Assembly: GCA_013288685.1 (NCBI GenBank)
Contig: JABDBM010000042.1
Coordinates: forward strand, 1 to 35,249
DNA length: 35,249 bases
Source of the DNA: Bacteroidota bacterium
GTDB taxonomy: Bacteria > Bacteroidota > Bacteroidia > Sphingobacteriales > Sphingobacteriaceae
Direction of reading: 5' to 3'
Shown here: positions 8,003 to 18,991 of the stretch, one piece after another
How the letters are laid out: every line of letters begins with the position of its first letter
How positions within the stretch are numbered: position 1 is the first letter of the stretch
Translations under genes and position numbers: made by a program
Notes under the pieces: generated by a model
What the model saw: only the letters and a program-made list of their open reading frames with translations
Told to the model about the DNA's origin: nothing
The model's database searches: none

Positions 8003-8824
8003 TTATAGCTGATCGATATGCGCAGCCATCTTTTGCCGGATAGCCTGATCCGGTAATTCACCCTCTCCGGCTTTAAAATTATCAGCCGCGTGGTTAATAT
8101 CCGCAGTAGCGGGAATAACACACGTTACCGCCGGATGTGAAATAATATATTTAAGAAAATAACCAGCCCAGCTATCAATCTTCAATTCCCCGGCCCAAGC
8201 CGGTAACGCTTTTCCTTTTACTTTTTGAAACAGGCGACCCTCTCCAAACGGTCGGTTAATAAGCGTGGCTATACCCAAGTCAGCAGCAGCAGCAAATAAA
8301 CGCCTTTCAGCATTGCGCGAACTAATGGAATAATTAAACTGCACGAAATCGACTTTTTCATTTCGCATGATCGTTTCCAGTTCGTCGTGACTGGAGTCGG
8401 TGTAATGGGTAATGCCGGTATACCGGATTTTACCACTTTCTTTCCAGCGTTGCAATATGGGCAAATGCGTTTGCCAGTCGGTAAGGTTATGAATTTGGAT
8501 CAGATCAAGTTTTGTCCTGCGCATCTTCTGCATCGAGCTTTCCATTTGCCGGATGCCTTCCTGCTGGCCCCTGGTCCATACTTTTGTTGCGTAAAAATAG
8601 TTATCGGCGGTTTCCATTTGCGAGGTGATATCGCCAATCACCTCTTCCGACCGGCCGTACATGGGCGAACTGTCTATCAATGTGCCGCCGGTCGCATGCA
8701 TTTGGTTTAATACTTTTTCAAGCACGGGATAAGGCTTTTGGCTGGGCACATCAAAGGTTTGCCAGGTTCCTAAACCAATAACGGGTAGTTCTTCGCCGGA
8801 TGAAGGTATAATGCGTTTTATCAT
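8003..8824 (-). CDS. Aldo/keto reductase (short form)
   Basis: A 273-aa aldo/keto reductase, shorter than its neighbour and only distantly similar to it. Tetrad residues are Asp51 and Tyr56 (LIDSSPMYGRSEE), Lys81 (ATKVW) and His112 (IQIHNL). The C-terminal nucleotide-binding segment is reduced to SHPAVTCVIPATADINHAADN. No signal peptide is visible, so it should be cytoplasmic. It begins 69 bp after the katG stop on the same strand, consistent with co-transcription. A role in detoxifying carbonyls formed under oxidative stress would fit the katG context but is inference. Confidence 0.88.
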   Translation of the reverse strand: MIKRIIPSSGEELPVIGLGTWQTFDVPSQKPYPVLEKVLNQMHATGGTLIDSSPMYGRSEEVIGDITSQMETADNYFYATKVWTRGQQEGIRQMESSMQKMRRTKLDLIQIHNLTDWQTHLPILQRWKESGKIRYTGITHYTDSSHDELETIMRNEKVDFVQFNYSISSRNAERRLFAAAADLGIATLINRPFGEGRLFQKVKGKALPAWAGELKIDSWAGYFLKYIISHPAVTCVIPATADINHAADNFKAGEGELPDQAIRQKMAAHIDQL

Positions 8825-8893
8825 ATAGGTAATGCATTAAAAAAGGCGGCCCGTTGCCGGGCCACCATTTTAATAAATAATTCAGCCCCGTAA

Positions 8894-11164
<2,271 letters not shown>

Positions 11165-11174
11165 TTATTTATTA

Positions 11175-11217
11175 ACCTGCAGGTATTTACACCGATGTAA
11201 AAATAATTTACATCGGT
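11175..11217 (-). promoter_or_regulatory. Dyad upstream of katG, candidate operator
   Basis: A perfect inverted repeat, ACCGATGTAAA (11191-11201), spacer AATAA, TTTACATCGGT (11207-11217), ends 66 bp before the katG ATG. A third half, TTTAC at 11187-11191, pairs with the GTAAA of the left arm, so sites overlap. A separate 10-bp palindrome ACCTGCAGGT lies at 11175-11184. No T-run follows on either strand, so this looks like a protein-binding site more than a terminator of the upstream hexosaminidase gene. It does not resemble the PerR box I know; OxyR or another regulator cannot be assigned. Confidence 0.55.
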
Positions 11218-11299
11218 ATGGCTAAATTAATCCGGGTATTTAATAAACGAGGCGTTAGGGCAAAAGTTGCACGAAGTAAAATAGCAACGATATTGTCGT

Positions 11300-13564
11300 T
11301 TAGTAAACTACCACCTCATCAGTAAATATAAAACCTCTTTTTTCGTTTATCCCGGTAACTCTTATATAGCGGGCAGTATTTCCGCTGAGGTTGAACAAAA
11401 ATGTTTTGAACCTGAGTGAAGAATCAGTATAAGGCACATCGTTGTCGATTTTTTGAACCGTTTTAAATACTTTTCCATCGTTGGAAACCGCTATGGTTAC
11501 TTGTGAAGGGATGTAAACACCCGGACCAGTTAACTGCATGAAGCGAATTTTTACCTGTGACAAAGGCTCAGTAGTATCCATATCAATAGTCACATCAAAA
11601 TCGTCGTTAAATCCCTGCCATTGTCCGTCTCCGTAAGTGAGGTCGCCTGTTTGCCCGTTTACCAGCGTAAGTTCTTTTTGTGCAGGATAGCTGCTGCTCC
11701 AGGGGGTATTATAAATCACTTTCTTACCAATGGCTTTATGTACGTCTGTCACCAAATCGGCTGTTTTTCCACTTTGTACATCGTTTTTAAATATGGCCGC
11801 TTTAACAGTGGCTGTAGCCGGTAACGGAATTGCCGTGTGATATAAAGGTGAACTTGTAGTAGGCGCGCTGCCATCAACAGTATAATGAATGGTAGGTTCA
11901 AACTGTTCGGACGTGATGGTAACGTTTGCTAATTTTTTATCGATATCAAATTTCGATAATATACTTAGCGCCGTTGAAGGCGGGTAATAGTTAACGTTAA
12001 AACGCTGCAAAAGCAGGTAATGCTTCTGTAAGCGAAGTTGAAAATCGTTCCAGTTTTTATTCTTTTCTGCGGTCCATGCCACCTCGGCAAGCGCAAGTAC
12101 CCTTGGGAAAGCCATATAATCCACCTGATTCGGGGTCGGCATATATTCGGTCCATAAATTAGCTTGTACGCCGAGTATATGTTTTTGCATGTCGGCATTT
12201 ATTCCGGCTGCAATTGGGTGATAAGCGTATACCTTTTGTAAGGGAAGGTAGCCGCCGATAGCCTCAGGTTGTCCAATCGGGTTTGTTTGATAGGCGTCAA
12301 AATAAAGGTATGCCCCGGGTGTCATAATCACATCATGTCCGGAGTTTGCAGCCTCAATCCCGCCTGCTTCTCCTCTCCAGCTCATAACAGTGGCCCCGGG
12401 CGATAGTCCGCCTTCCAAAATTTCATCCCATCCAATAAGCTTTCTTCCTTTGCTGGTTAAATAAGCTTCCAATCTTTTTACAGCGTAACTTTGCAATCCA
12501 TTTTCATCTTTCAAATTCAAGTCCCTGATCACTTTCTGACATTTTGGACAAGTCTTCCAGGCGCTTTTATCCGCTTCATCACCACCAATATGGATATATT
12601 TAGAAGGGAAGATGGCCATCACCTCGTCAAGTACATTTTGCAAAAAGGTAAAGGTTTCGTCATTGCCGATGCAGAATTCGGCATTTTTATAAGGTACGCC
12701 ATAGCACGATAAATTGGGATAAGCGGCAAGCACCTCTTCTGAGTGCGCCGGCATTTCTATTTCAGGAATCACCGTAATGCCTCTCTTCAGGGCATAATTT
12801 ACGAAATCTTTGGCCTCATCGGCAGTGTAAAACCCTCCCGATGCTTCGGGGCTACCCATTTCTGCATATTTACGCCCGTTATTCCACCAGTATTTCCAGT
12901 TGGCGTTTGTTCTCCACGCCGCTTTTTGTGTAAGCTCAGGATACTTTTTGATCTCCAATCGCCAGCCGGCGCCATCGGTTAAATGCCAGTGAAAAGTATT
13001 CAGTTTATATAAAAACATAATGTCGATATATTTTTTTAAAAAAGATATCGGGAGAAAATTACGTGAAACATCCAGCATTAACCCTCTATATCCGAGGGCC
13101 GGGCTATCTTCTATCCATACTGCAGGTATTCGCCCTCCGTTTTTTCGGGTATTTGCAATTTGCAGTAATGTGGCAATTCCGTTTAGCATTGCTGTCGGCT
13201 GATGTGCGGTGATTATTATTCTTCCCGGTTCTACCAGCAGTCGATACGCATTTTGGGCAAGCGTGTCTTTTGGGTTGGCCATCATCAGGATGATGCCCTG
13301 CTTGGGCATTTGTTTGATGCCGCCAAGCGGCTTGGTTTTTTCGAAATGGATGTAAGGATGCTCATGAAGTAAATCTGCCGCACCTATAAATGCATTGCTG
13401 GCAAATACCTGTGTTTCTTTGGGAAAGGTAAAATACCCTAACCTGGCATGTTGGATTAAAGGTTTTGGGATGATGAATAACGAGTCCTGGGCAAAAGTTA
13501 CACCCGGAAACAAATAAAACAATATCGCAGCAGAAAGGCCCGCCACCCATTTGGCTCTTTTCAT
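11300..13564 (-). CDS. Secreted GH20 beta-N-acetylhexosaminidase
   Basis: A 754-aa glycoside hydrolase. The signal peptide is about 26 residues (hydrophobic core GLSAAILFYLF, cleavage near TFAQDS). A GH20b-type N-terminal domain spans about 28-150 and the GH20 barrel about 155-510: YRGLMLDVSRNF, FHWHLTDGAGWR, and HIGGDEADKSAW, which holds the catalytic Asp329-Glu330 pair. A chitobiase-like C-terminal region (HYTVDGSAPTTSSPLY) and a discoidin-like beta-sandwich (VTIAVSNDGKVFK) follow. It removes terminal beta-linked GlcNAc/GalNAc from chitin- or glycan-derived oligosaccharides by substrate-assisted catalysis, probably in the periplasm. The ATG at 13564 is preferred to a TTG at 13588, which overlaps a perfect -7 box. 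Confidence 0.95.
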   Translation of the reverse strand: MKRAKWVAGLSAAILFYLFPGVTFAQDSLFIIPKPLIQHARLGYFTFPKETQVFASNAFIGAADLLHEHPYIHFEKTKPLGGIKQMPKQGIILMMANPKDTLAQNAYRLLVEPGRIIITAHQPTAMLNGIATLLQIANTRKNGGRIPAVWIEDSPALGYRGLMLDVSRNFLPISFLKKYIDIMFLYKLNTFHWHLTDGAGWRLEIKKYPELTQKAAWRTNANWKYWWNNGRKYAEMGSPEASGGFYTADEAKDFVNYALKRGITVIPEIEMPAHSEEVLAAYPNLSCYGVPYKNAEFCIGNDETFTFLQNVLDEVMAIFPSKYIHIGGDEADKSAWKTCPKCQKVIRDLNLKDENGLQSYAVKRLEAYLTSKGRKLIGWDEILEGGLSPGATVMSWRGEAGGIEAANSGHDVIMTPGAYLYFDAYQTNPIGQPEAIGGYLPLQKVYAYHPIAAGINADMQKHILGVQANLWTEYMPTPNQVDYMAFPRVLALAEVAWTAEKNKNWNDFQLRLQKHYLLLQRFNVNYYPPSTALSILSKFDIDKKLANVTITSEQFEPTIHYTVDGSAPTTSSPLYHTAIPLPATATVKAAIFKNDVQSGKTADLVTDVHKAIGKKVIYNTPWSSSYPAQKELTLVNGQTGDLTYGDGQWQGFNDDFDVTIDMDTTEPLSQVKIRFMQLTGPGVYIPSQVTIAVSNDGKVFKTVQKIDNDVPYTDSSLRFKTFLFNLSGNTARYIRVTGINEKRGFIFTDEVVVY

Positions 13565-13585
13565 TAAATTTTGGATTGTGCGGAC

Positions 13586-13593
13586 CAAAACTA
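13586..13593 (-). promoter_or_regulatory. -7 promoter element of the GH20 gene
   Basis: The minus strand reads TAGTTTTG, an exact TAnnTTTG match, 22 bp upstream of the ATG at 13564. It sits in the 153-bp divergent region shared with the Hsp70-like gene, whose candidate -7 box TACTTTCG is at 13678-13685 on the plus strand. Confidence 0.45.
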
Positions 13594-13717
13594 CATTTTT
13601 AAAAGAGATTCCTTTCCCGGCGAAACATTCATTCTACTAAATTTAAGCATCTATTTCATTATTCAGCCATTTTTGAATACTTTCGCGCCCTTCAATTTTT
13701 TACGTTTACCCCCTGGC

Positions 13718-14986
13718 ATGAACAAGTTTTTATACGGCATTGATTTTGGAACAACCAATTCGGCCCTGGCAATTTACAACGAGGATACCAAAGAAATACA
13801 TAGCACCATTATTATTCCTTCGCTCATTTATTTCTACCATCAATTCAATAAGGCAAGCGACAAAAATTATGTGGTTGGCGAAGAGGCCATCACGGCTTAT
13901 CTTAACGATAATATGCAGGGGCGCTTTATCAAATCGGTTAAGCAAATTTTATCAAAAAGCAGTTTTATAGAAACCCGTATCCACAACAAAAGGTATAATG
14001 CTTCGGATTTGGTGGCTATTATCTTAAAGGAATTAAAAGACCGTGCCGATGAGTTAACCGGGCAGGATTGCCGGAAAGCAGTAATAGGCCGGCCGGTATT
14101 TTTTGATGACGATGATGTACAAAAAGATACCCTGGCACAAACCCGCCTAAGTAAGGCGGCAGCGTTAGCCGGTTTTGAAGACGTGCGTTTTCAGTTTGAG
14201 CCTATTGGCGCGGCCTTCGCTTACGAAAAAAGCCTCGTTAAAAAGGAAAATGTATTGGTGGCCGATTTGGGCGGAGGTACTACAGACTTTACCTATTTGG
14301 TACTCGATCCCGAAAAAGTGGGCAGCAAAGACCGGAAGAACGATATGATGGCCAGCGGTGGCATTTATGTAGGCGGGGATAGCTTCGATTCCGCATTTAT
14401 GTGGGAGAAAGGCACCCCTTATTTTGGTAAGAATACCCAATATGAGGCTACCCCGGGCAAAGTATTAACTGTGCCTAAATCGCTTTTTGCCAATATTTGC
14501 TCGTGGGAGCAAATGAATTTTTTTAATGGCTTGCGCATAAAAAAAGACATAGAAGATTACTACTATTTTTCGGGTAACGATCCGCAGTTTAAAAACCTGA
14601 TAACACTCATAGACAATAACCTGGGCTATTCGGTATTTCAATCCATCGAAAAAACAAAAATTACGCTTTCAAATGCGGACACTTCCGCATTCAGCTACAA
14701 CAACATGGATATCGAAATTGATGAGGAAATATCTCTGCCGGTTTATGAACAAATTATTGCTAAAGACGTGGACAGAATTGCCCGCTGCCTGGATGAGTTT
14801 ATGCTGCAAAACAATATCGATCCTCAACATATCGACAGTCTTTTTTTAACCGGGGGTACATCTATGGTGGGCGGTATTCAAAAACTCTTCAAAAACAGGT
14901 TTCCGCATGTTAACCTGAATTCGGGAGATAATTTTAAGAGCGTGGCTACAGGCCTGGCTTATAGCGGTTATTTGTTTGGAGAGTAA
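13718..14986 (+). CDS. Hsp70-family protein consisting only of the ATPase domain
   Basis: A 422-aa actin/Hsp70-fold ATPase. Phosphate-1 motif LYGIDFGTTNSALAIY is at the N-terminus, phosphate-2 VLVADLGGGTTDFTYL is near residue 180, and adenosine motif LFLTGGTSMVGGIQKLF is near 385. The protein ends shortly after (SGYLFGE), so the substrate-binding domain of DnaK is missing; length and layout resemble the YegD group of Hsp70 relatives, whose role is poorly known. No DnaJ or GrpE gene is nearby. I chose the ATG at 13718, because the upstream 49 codons are not Hsp70-like and overlap the divergent GH20 promoter. The gene ends 15 bp before the first permease-array cassette. Confidence 0.88.
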   Translation: MNKFLYGIDFGTTNSALAIYNEDTKEIHSTIIIPSLIYFYHQFNKASDKNYVVGEEAITAYLNDNMQGRFIKSVKQILSKSSFIETRIHNKRYNASDLVAIILKELKDRADELTGQDCRKAVIGRPVFFDDDDVQKDTLAQTRLSKAAALAGFEDVRFQFEPIGAAFAYEKSLVKKENVLVADLGGGTTDFTYLVLDPEKVGSKDRKNDMMASGGIYVGGDSFDSAFMWEKGTPYFGKNTQYEATPGKVLTVPKSLFANICSWEQMNFFNGLRIKKDIEDYYYFSGNDPQFKNLITLIDNNLGYSVFQSIEKTKITLSNADTSAFSYNNMDIEIDEEISLPVYEQIIAKDVDRIARCLDEFMLQNNIDPQHIDSLFLTGGTSMVGGIQKLFKNRFPHVNLNSGDNFKSVATGLAYSGYLFGE

Positions 14987-15000
14987 TACAGGGCATTTTA

Positions 15001-15119
15001 TTTCAAATCCGTACAATCAACGTCCGGTTTCGTTACAAAAACTGATGTAAATAAAACGTTATTTGCTATTATATCAGCATGTTACTAACTTGGAACAGCG
15101 ATTGAGGCAATAATGCGAA
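15001..15119 (+). promoter_or_regulatory. Array upstream cassette, copy 1 (dyad, promoter block)
   Basis: The degenerate dyad AATCCGTACA / CGTCCGGTTT (about 15006-15030) is followed by GTTAC at 15032-15036. A promoter-like block with TTATTTGC and then TAACTTGGAAC lies at about 15060-15096. The distance from cassette start to the TTG start codon is 119 bp, as in the other copies. Dyad symmetry is imperfect here, but order and spacing match copy 2. Confidence 0.6.
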
Positions 15120-18100
15120 TTGAATGCATACACTTTCCATATCACCCCCTATGACCTCGCCTTCCTTGGGGTGATATTTACCGGGCTGACTTTTACCGTG
15201 CAGTTATGGTTCGCCAAAAGAATCAATATTAACGCAAACCGGCTGCTGGCCCTGGCTATGGCAACCATCGTTTTACAGATGGTTTGGATAGTGGGTATTG
15301 ACATTCACCTGGCAACGTACTTTCCCCACTGGAGCTGGCTGCCACTGCATTTTTCGCTGGCATTGGGTCCGCTCATCTATTTTTATGTGCTCAGGATAAT
15401 CCGGCCAGCGTATAAATTCCGGTTTAAAGATATGCTGCACTTAAGCCCCCTGTTGCTGCAACAGGGCGTTTTTGTTTTGGAAATTAAGGAGTGTATGAAA
15501 ACGGGGGCGGCTATTGATGATACACTGATCTTTCGGCAACTTAACCCTGTAGTGAATTTGTTAGCGTTTATCTCCGTCATCGCCTACTTGTATTGGTCTT
15601 TCAGGCTTATAAAACGCTTTTATCAGCTCCTGCAATTTAATAATGTAAGCGACCGCTCCCGGTACGAATTGCGGTGGCTGCAGCGCCTGCTAACGGGTTT
15701 GGGGGTATTATGGCTATTGTGGATTCCGTATGCCGCCGTGGATTATTTTTATTACCATGGGCAGATGGATATCCGGACTTGTTATCCTTTGTATCTTATT
15801 TTGGCAATAATCTTTATTCGGATTGCAATCGTGTCCTTTTTTAGGCCGGACGTTGTAGTGCCGGTTCATGTGCCCTTTGTTTCCAGGCCGTTGCCACCTG
15901 CCGAGCTGAAGCAAAAAGGTGCCTGGCTAAAGAAAGTGGTTAAAGAAAATTGTTATTACCAGGACCCGGAACTAAGCCTGGGCTCACTTGCCGAAAAACT
16001 CGGCTTAAGTTCCCATGAGTTATCCCGAATCATCAATACAGTGCTTAAAAAAAGCTTTAATGATTTCATTAATGAATACCGTATTGCCGAAGTGATCCAA
16101 AAAATGCAGAACCCGGTTTATGACCGGCTAACCCTGCTGGGTATTGCATTTGAGTCGGGATTTAATTCCAGAACTACCTTTCACCGCATTTTTAAACAAA
16201 TAACCGGGAAAAGCCCGGCGGAATATAAAACCGAATGGAAAAAAGAAATCCCATCTTATAACTTGGAACACTATTCCCGATTTGGGCCGGTAATTTCGTA
16301 CCAGCAAACCGCTCCGCAATGGACGGGTACGAAATTAAATCTCGGTTATATGTTTAGCAATTATTTAAAAAACGCCTGGCGCCGCATCATGCGCCATAAA
16401 ACCTATTCTGCCATCAATGTTATGGGGCTTGCGCTGGGTATCTGCGGATGCCTGGTCATTTACCTGGTAGCAAGTTTTGAATTCAGTTTTGACACTTTTC
16501 ATCCCGATAAAGAACGCATTTATTGTATCGATGCAAGCATAGCAGGCAATCCGGACCCTGATCATGCTCATTGGAATGCAGTCCCCGCACCAATGCCTGA
16601 TGCCATGCGGAATGAAATGTCGGGGCTCGAGAAAGTAGCAGCTTTTCAGCTTTATAATCCAAAAGTGAAGATAAAGAAAGGCGACAAAGTCACCAAGGCA
16701 TTTGATGAGACAAAAGGGATAATTGCGGAAGCGGATTTCTTTGACATATTACCCCACACCTGGTTAAGCGGCAATAAAAAAACATCGTTAAATAACCCCA
16801 TGACCGTAGTGCTTACCCAAAGCCGTGCGAAAACGTATTTTGGGGACCTGCGGCCTGATGAGATAATAGGCAAAACGATCACTTACGATGATTCGCTTAC
16901 GGTAACGGTGTCAGGTATACTGAAAGATTGGAATAAAAACTCTGATTTCAACTATTCCGATTTTATTTCGTTCAGTACTATTAACAGCAGTTTTTTAAAA
17001 CACCAGATACTGTTGGATAATTGGTTTATGCTGAATCATAGCAGCCAGGAACTGGTGAAATTGCCTGTGGGCGTCAATCCGTCACAAATAGATGCACAAT
17101 TCCCATCATTCATTAAAAAACACCTCGACCCCAATCCGCATACCCAATTACATATACAGCTTCGGCCATTTACGGGCGCTCACTTTCATCGGGAATATGG
17201 TGGCGAAGGCATGAAGGCCGACCGAAGAATACTATACATCCTTTCAGCAGTCGCCGTTTTCATATTATTTATCGCGGCTATTAATTTTATCAATTTATCT
17301 ACTGCGCAATCCATACAACGAACCAAAGAAATAGGCATACGCAAGGTGCTGGGTAGCGGAAAAATGGCTATCCTTTTACAGTTTTTGACTGAAACGTTTA
17401 CATTGGCGCTACTGGCCGTGGCCATAGCCGTTATTGCTGTGCAGCCTTTACTGAATTTATTTGCTGCGTATATTCCGCCCGGCGTAAAATTCGATGTTAT
17501 GCAATATACCACCTGGATTTTTCTTATCGGCATCGCGATTTTCACCACATTACTGGCGGGGCTCTATCCGGCAAGACAACTATCGGTATTTAAGCCGGTA
17601 TCGAGCCTTAAAGGCGAAATAAATGAAAAAACGGAAAATAGAGGCTACCTGCGTAAAAGCCTGATTGTTTTTCAATTTACCATATCCCTTATTTTTATTA
17701 TCGGGACCATTGTGATGAGTAAGCAGATTAATTACATGCAAACGCAGGACTTGGGCTTTAAAATAAATAACATTATTACGCTAAGAAGCCTATGGAGCGA
17801 TCATACGGGAAAAATGAAAGTGCTTGCCGAAAGTATCAAACAACTACCCGGAGTGGACCAGGTGATAACGGAAGCTTTCCCACCGATGGGTTTTGCACAC
17901 ATGGGCAATGGTATGCAACTGCAGGGAAGCAATGAAAAAGCTATCCAGACTTCTGTCCATTCGGGTAATGAAAACTTTGTGCCGTTTTATGATATGAAAA
18001 TAGTTGCCGGCCGGAATTTGCTCCACAGCGACAGTGCAAGGGAGTACCTTATAAATGAAACTGCAGCAAAGGCGCTGGGTTTCAATGATCCCCAAAAGGC

Positions 18101-18779
18101 TATCGGCAAGTTTTTATCAGGCCCACAAAGTAAAGCATATCCTATAGCCGGCGTGGTAGCCAACTTTTTCGAAAGCTCGTTTCACCAGCAAATTATGCCG
18201 GTGGTTATTGAAAATGATCCTAACGTTCAAATTGGCATAGCGATAAAATTAACCCCAGCCGAATTTCAAAAAGGTGACATTGTGCAATTGGTAAATGGCA
18301 TAGCAAAAAAATGGAAGAAAATTTACCCGGAAGAGCCTTTTGATTATGCTTTCCTCGGCGATTCCATTTCCCGTTTGTACGAGAGCGATTTGCAAACGCA
18401 ATGGCTTATGAGAACCGCTACTTTGATCACCATCTTTATTTCATGCATGGGTTTGTTTGGGTTGGCGATGTTTACTACCGAAAGAAGAACCAAAGAGATC
18501 AGCATCCGGAAAGTGCTTGGCGCAAGCGTTGGCGATATATTAACCCTGCTGAATAATGAGGTAGTGATACTGATTAGCACTTCCTTGCTGATATCTTCGC
18601 CTATAGCCTGGTTCTTTATGCACAAGTGGCTACAGAATTTTGTCTACCATACCAGCCTGAATTTATGGGTATTTATAGCGGCAGGCGCAGGAGCCATGTT
18701 AATAGCATTGGCAACTGTTAGTTTCCGTACAATCAGGTCGGCCACGGCAAATCCTGTAAAGGGGTTAAGAAATGAATAA
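15120..18779 (+). CDS. 7TM-AraC regulator fused to MacB/FtsX-type permease, copy 1
   Basis: A 1219-aa fusion. Residues 1-245 hold seven hydrophobic helices (about 12-31, 42-61, 72-92, 105-121, 145-164, 188-210, 221-241). Residues 265-370 are an AraC double helix-turn-helix ending in the signature GFNSRTTFHRIFKQITGKSP. Then comes a 40-residue linker. From Met411 a full MacB-like permease follows: first helix about 431-452, periplasmic domain, FtsX helices with RTKEIGIRKVLG, then a second such half with RTKEISIRKVLG. The AraC part is predicted cytoplasmic and tethered on both sides. The start is the TTG at 15120, since TAA lies three codons upstream. The sensor is about 94% identical in DNA to copy 3; the permease is closest to copy 5. 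No ATPase is adjacent. Substrate and signal are unknown. Confidence 0.9.
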   Translation: MNAYTFHITPYDLAFLGVIFTGLTFTVQLWFAKRININANRLLALAMATIVLQMVWIVGIDIHLATYFPHWSWLPLHFSLALGPLIYFYVLRIIRPAYKFRFKDMLHLSPLLLQQGVFVLEIKECMKTGAAIDDTLIFRQLNPVVNLLAFISVIAYLYWSFRLIKRFYQLLQFNNVSDRSRYELRWLQRLLTGLGVLWLLWIPYAAVDYFYYHGQMDIRTCYPLYLILAIIFIRIAIVSFFRPDVVVPVHVPFVSRPLPPAELKQKGAWLKKVVKENCYYQDPELSLGSLAEKLGLSSHELSRIINTVLKKSFNDFINEYRIAEVIQKMQNPVYDRLTLLGIAFESGFNSRTTFHRIFKQITGKSPAEYKTEWKKEIPSYNLEHYSRFGPVISYQQTAPQWTGTKLNLGYMFSNYLKNAWRRIMRHKTYSAINVMGLALGICGCLVIYLVASFEFSFDTFHPDKERIYCIDASIAGNPDPDHAHWNAVPAPMPDAMRNEMSGLEKVAAFQLYNPKVKIKKGDKVTKAFDETKGIIAEADFFDILPHTWLSGNKKTSLNNPMTVVLTQSRAKTYFGDLRPDEIIGKTITYDDSLTVTVSGILKDWNKNSDFNYSDFISFSTINSSFLKHQILLDNWFMLNHSSQELVKLPVGVNPSQIDAQFPSFIKKHLDPNPHTQLHIQLRPFTGAHFHREYGGEGMKADRRILYILSAVAVFILFIAAINFINLSTAQSIQRTKEIGIRKVLGSGKMAILLQFLTETFTLALLAVAIAVIAVQPLLNLFAAYIPPGVKFDVMQYTTWIFLIGIAIFTTLLAGLYPARQLSVFKPVSSLKGEINEKTENRGYLRKSLIVFQFTISLIFIIGTIVMSKQINYMQTQDLGFKINNIITLRSLWSDHTGKMKVLAESIKQLPGVDQVITEAFPPMGFAHMGNGMQLQGSNEKAIQTSVHSGNENFVPFYDMKIVAGRNLLHSDSAREYLINETAAKALGFNDPQKAIGKFLSGPQSKAYPIAGVVANFFESSFHQQIMPVVIENDPNVQIGIAIKLTPAEFQKGDIVQLVNGIAKKWKKIYPEEPFDYAFLGDSISRLYESDLQTQWLMRTATLITIFISCMGLFGLAMFTTERRTKEISIRKVLGASVGDILTLLNNEVVILISTSLLISSPIAWFFMHKWLQNFVYHTSLNLWVFIAAGAGAMLIALATVSFRTIRSATANPVKGLRNE
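15250..16139 (+). repeat. Near-identical sensor/HTH tract shared with copy 3
   Basis: Aligns without gaps to 22945-23834 (offset 7695). I count roughly 54 differences in 890 bp by eye (about 94% identity), many of them clustered at 15977-16020. Beyond 16140 identity falls to about 60% in the next 60 bp, giving a sharp edge inside the second helix-turn-helix. Confidence 0.8.
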
Positions 18780-18810
18780 AGCATTGTAGGAGGGGGTGGA
18801 ATTTAAAACA

Positions 18811-18840
18811 GTTGGGCCTATGAATTATAGATGGCCCGAC
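18811..18840. terminator. Hairpin after copy 1, possible weak terminator
   Basis: GTTGGGCC (18811-18818) pairs with GGCCCGAC (18833-18840), one U-G wobble, 14-nt loop, 32 bp after the copy 1 stop. No T-run follows on the plus strand; on the minus strand TGTTTTAAAT follows. Terminator function is uncertain. Confidence 0.35.
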
Positions 18841-18872
18841 CAAAACTCAAACCGAAATTGGTCTTATATGCA

Positions 18873-18991
18873 ATTCAAAACCGAACAGCCTAATGTTCGG
18901 TTTTGTTACAATACTCGTGGCAATTGTTCTGTAATTTACTACGAATCAATAGGTTGTACTTTTGGAATAGCGATTGATGCAGTTTATTTAC
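18873..18991 (+). promoter_or_regulatory. Array upstream cassette, copy 2 (perfect dyad and -7 box)
   Basis: The best-preserved member. A perfect 11-bp dyad AAAACCGAACA (18877-18887), spacer GCCTAA, TGTTCGGTTTT (18894-18904), is followed by GTTAC at 18905-18909. A perfect -7 element TACTTTTG lies at 18957-18964, followed by GAAT, and the TTG start codon at 18992 is 119 bp from the cassette start. The dyad centre is about 80 bp upstream of the likely transcription start. The dyad could also fold as a hairpin in read-through RNA from copy 1. Confidence 0.65.

Noticed and set aside
15120..18779. The regulator-permease fusion as an assembly or frameshift artefact
   Set aside because: The same in-frame junction occurs independently in five paralogues with diverged DNA, four of them at exactly residue 411.
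18877..18904. The copy 2 dyad as simply the terminator of copy 1
   Set aside because: Related dyads sit at the same 119-121 bp distance from the downstream TTG in five copies, including after the Hsp70 gene and after a 630-bp spacer; position is tied to the following gene. Secondary termination activity remains possible.
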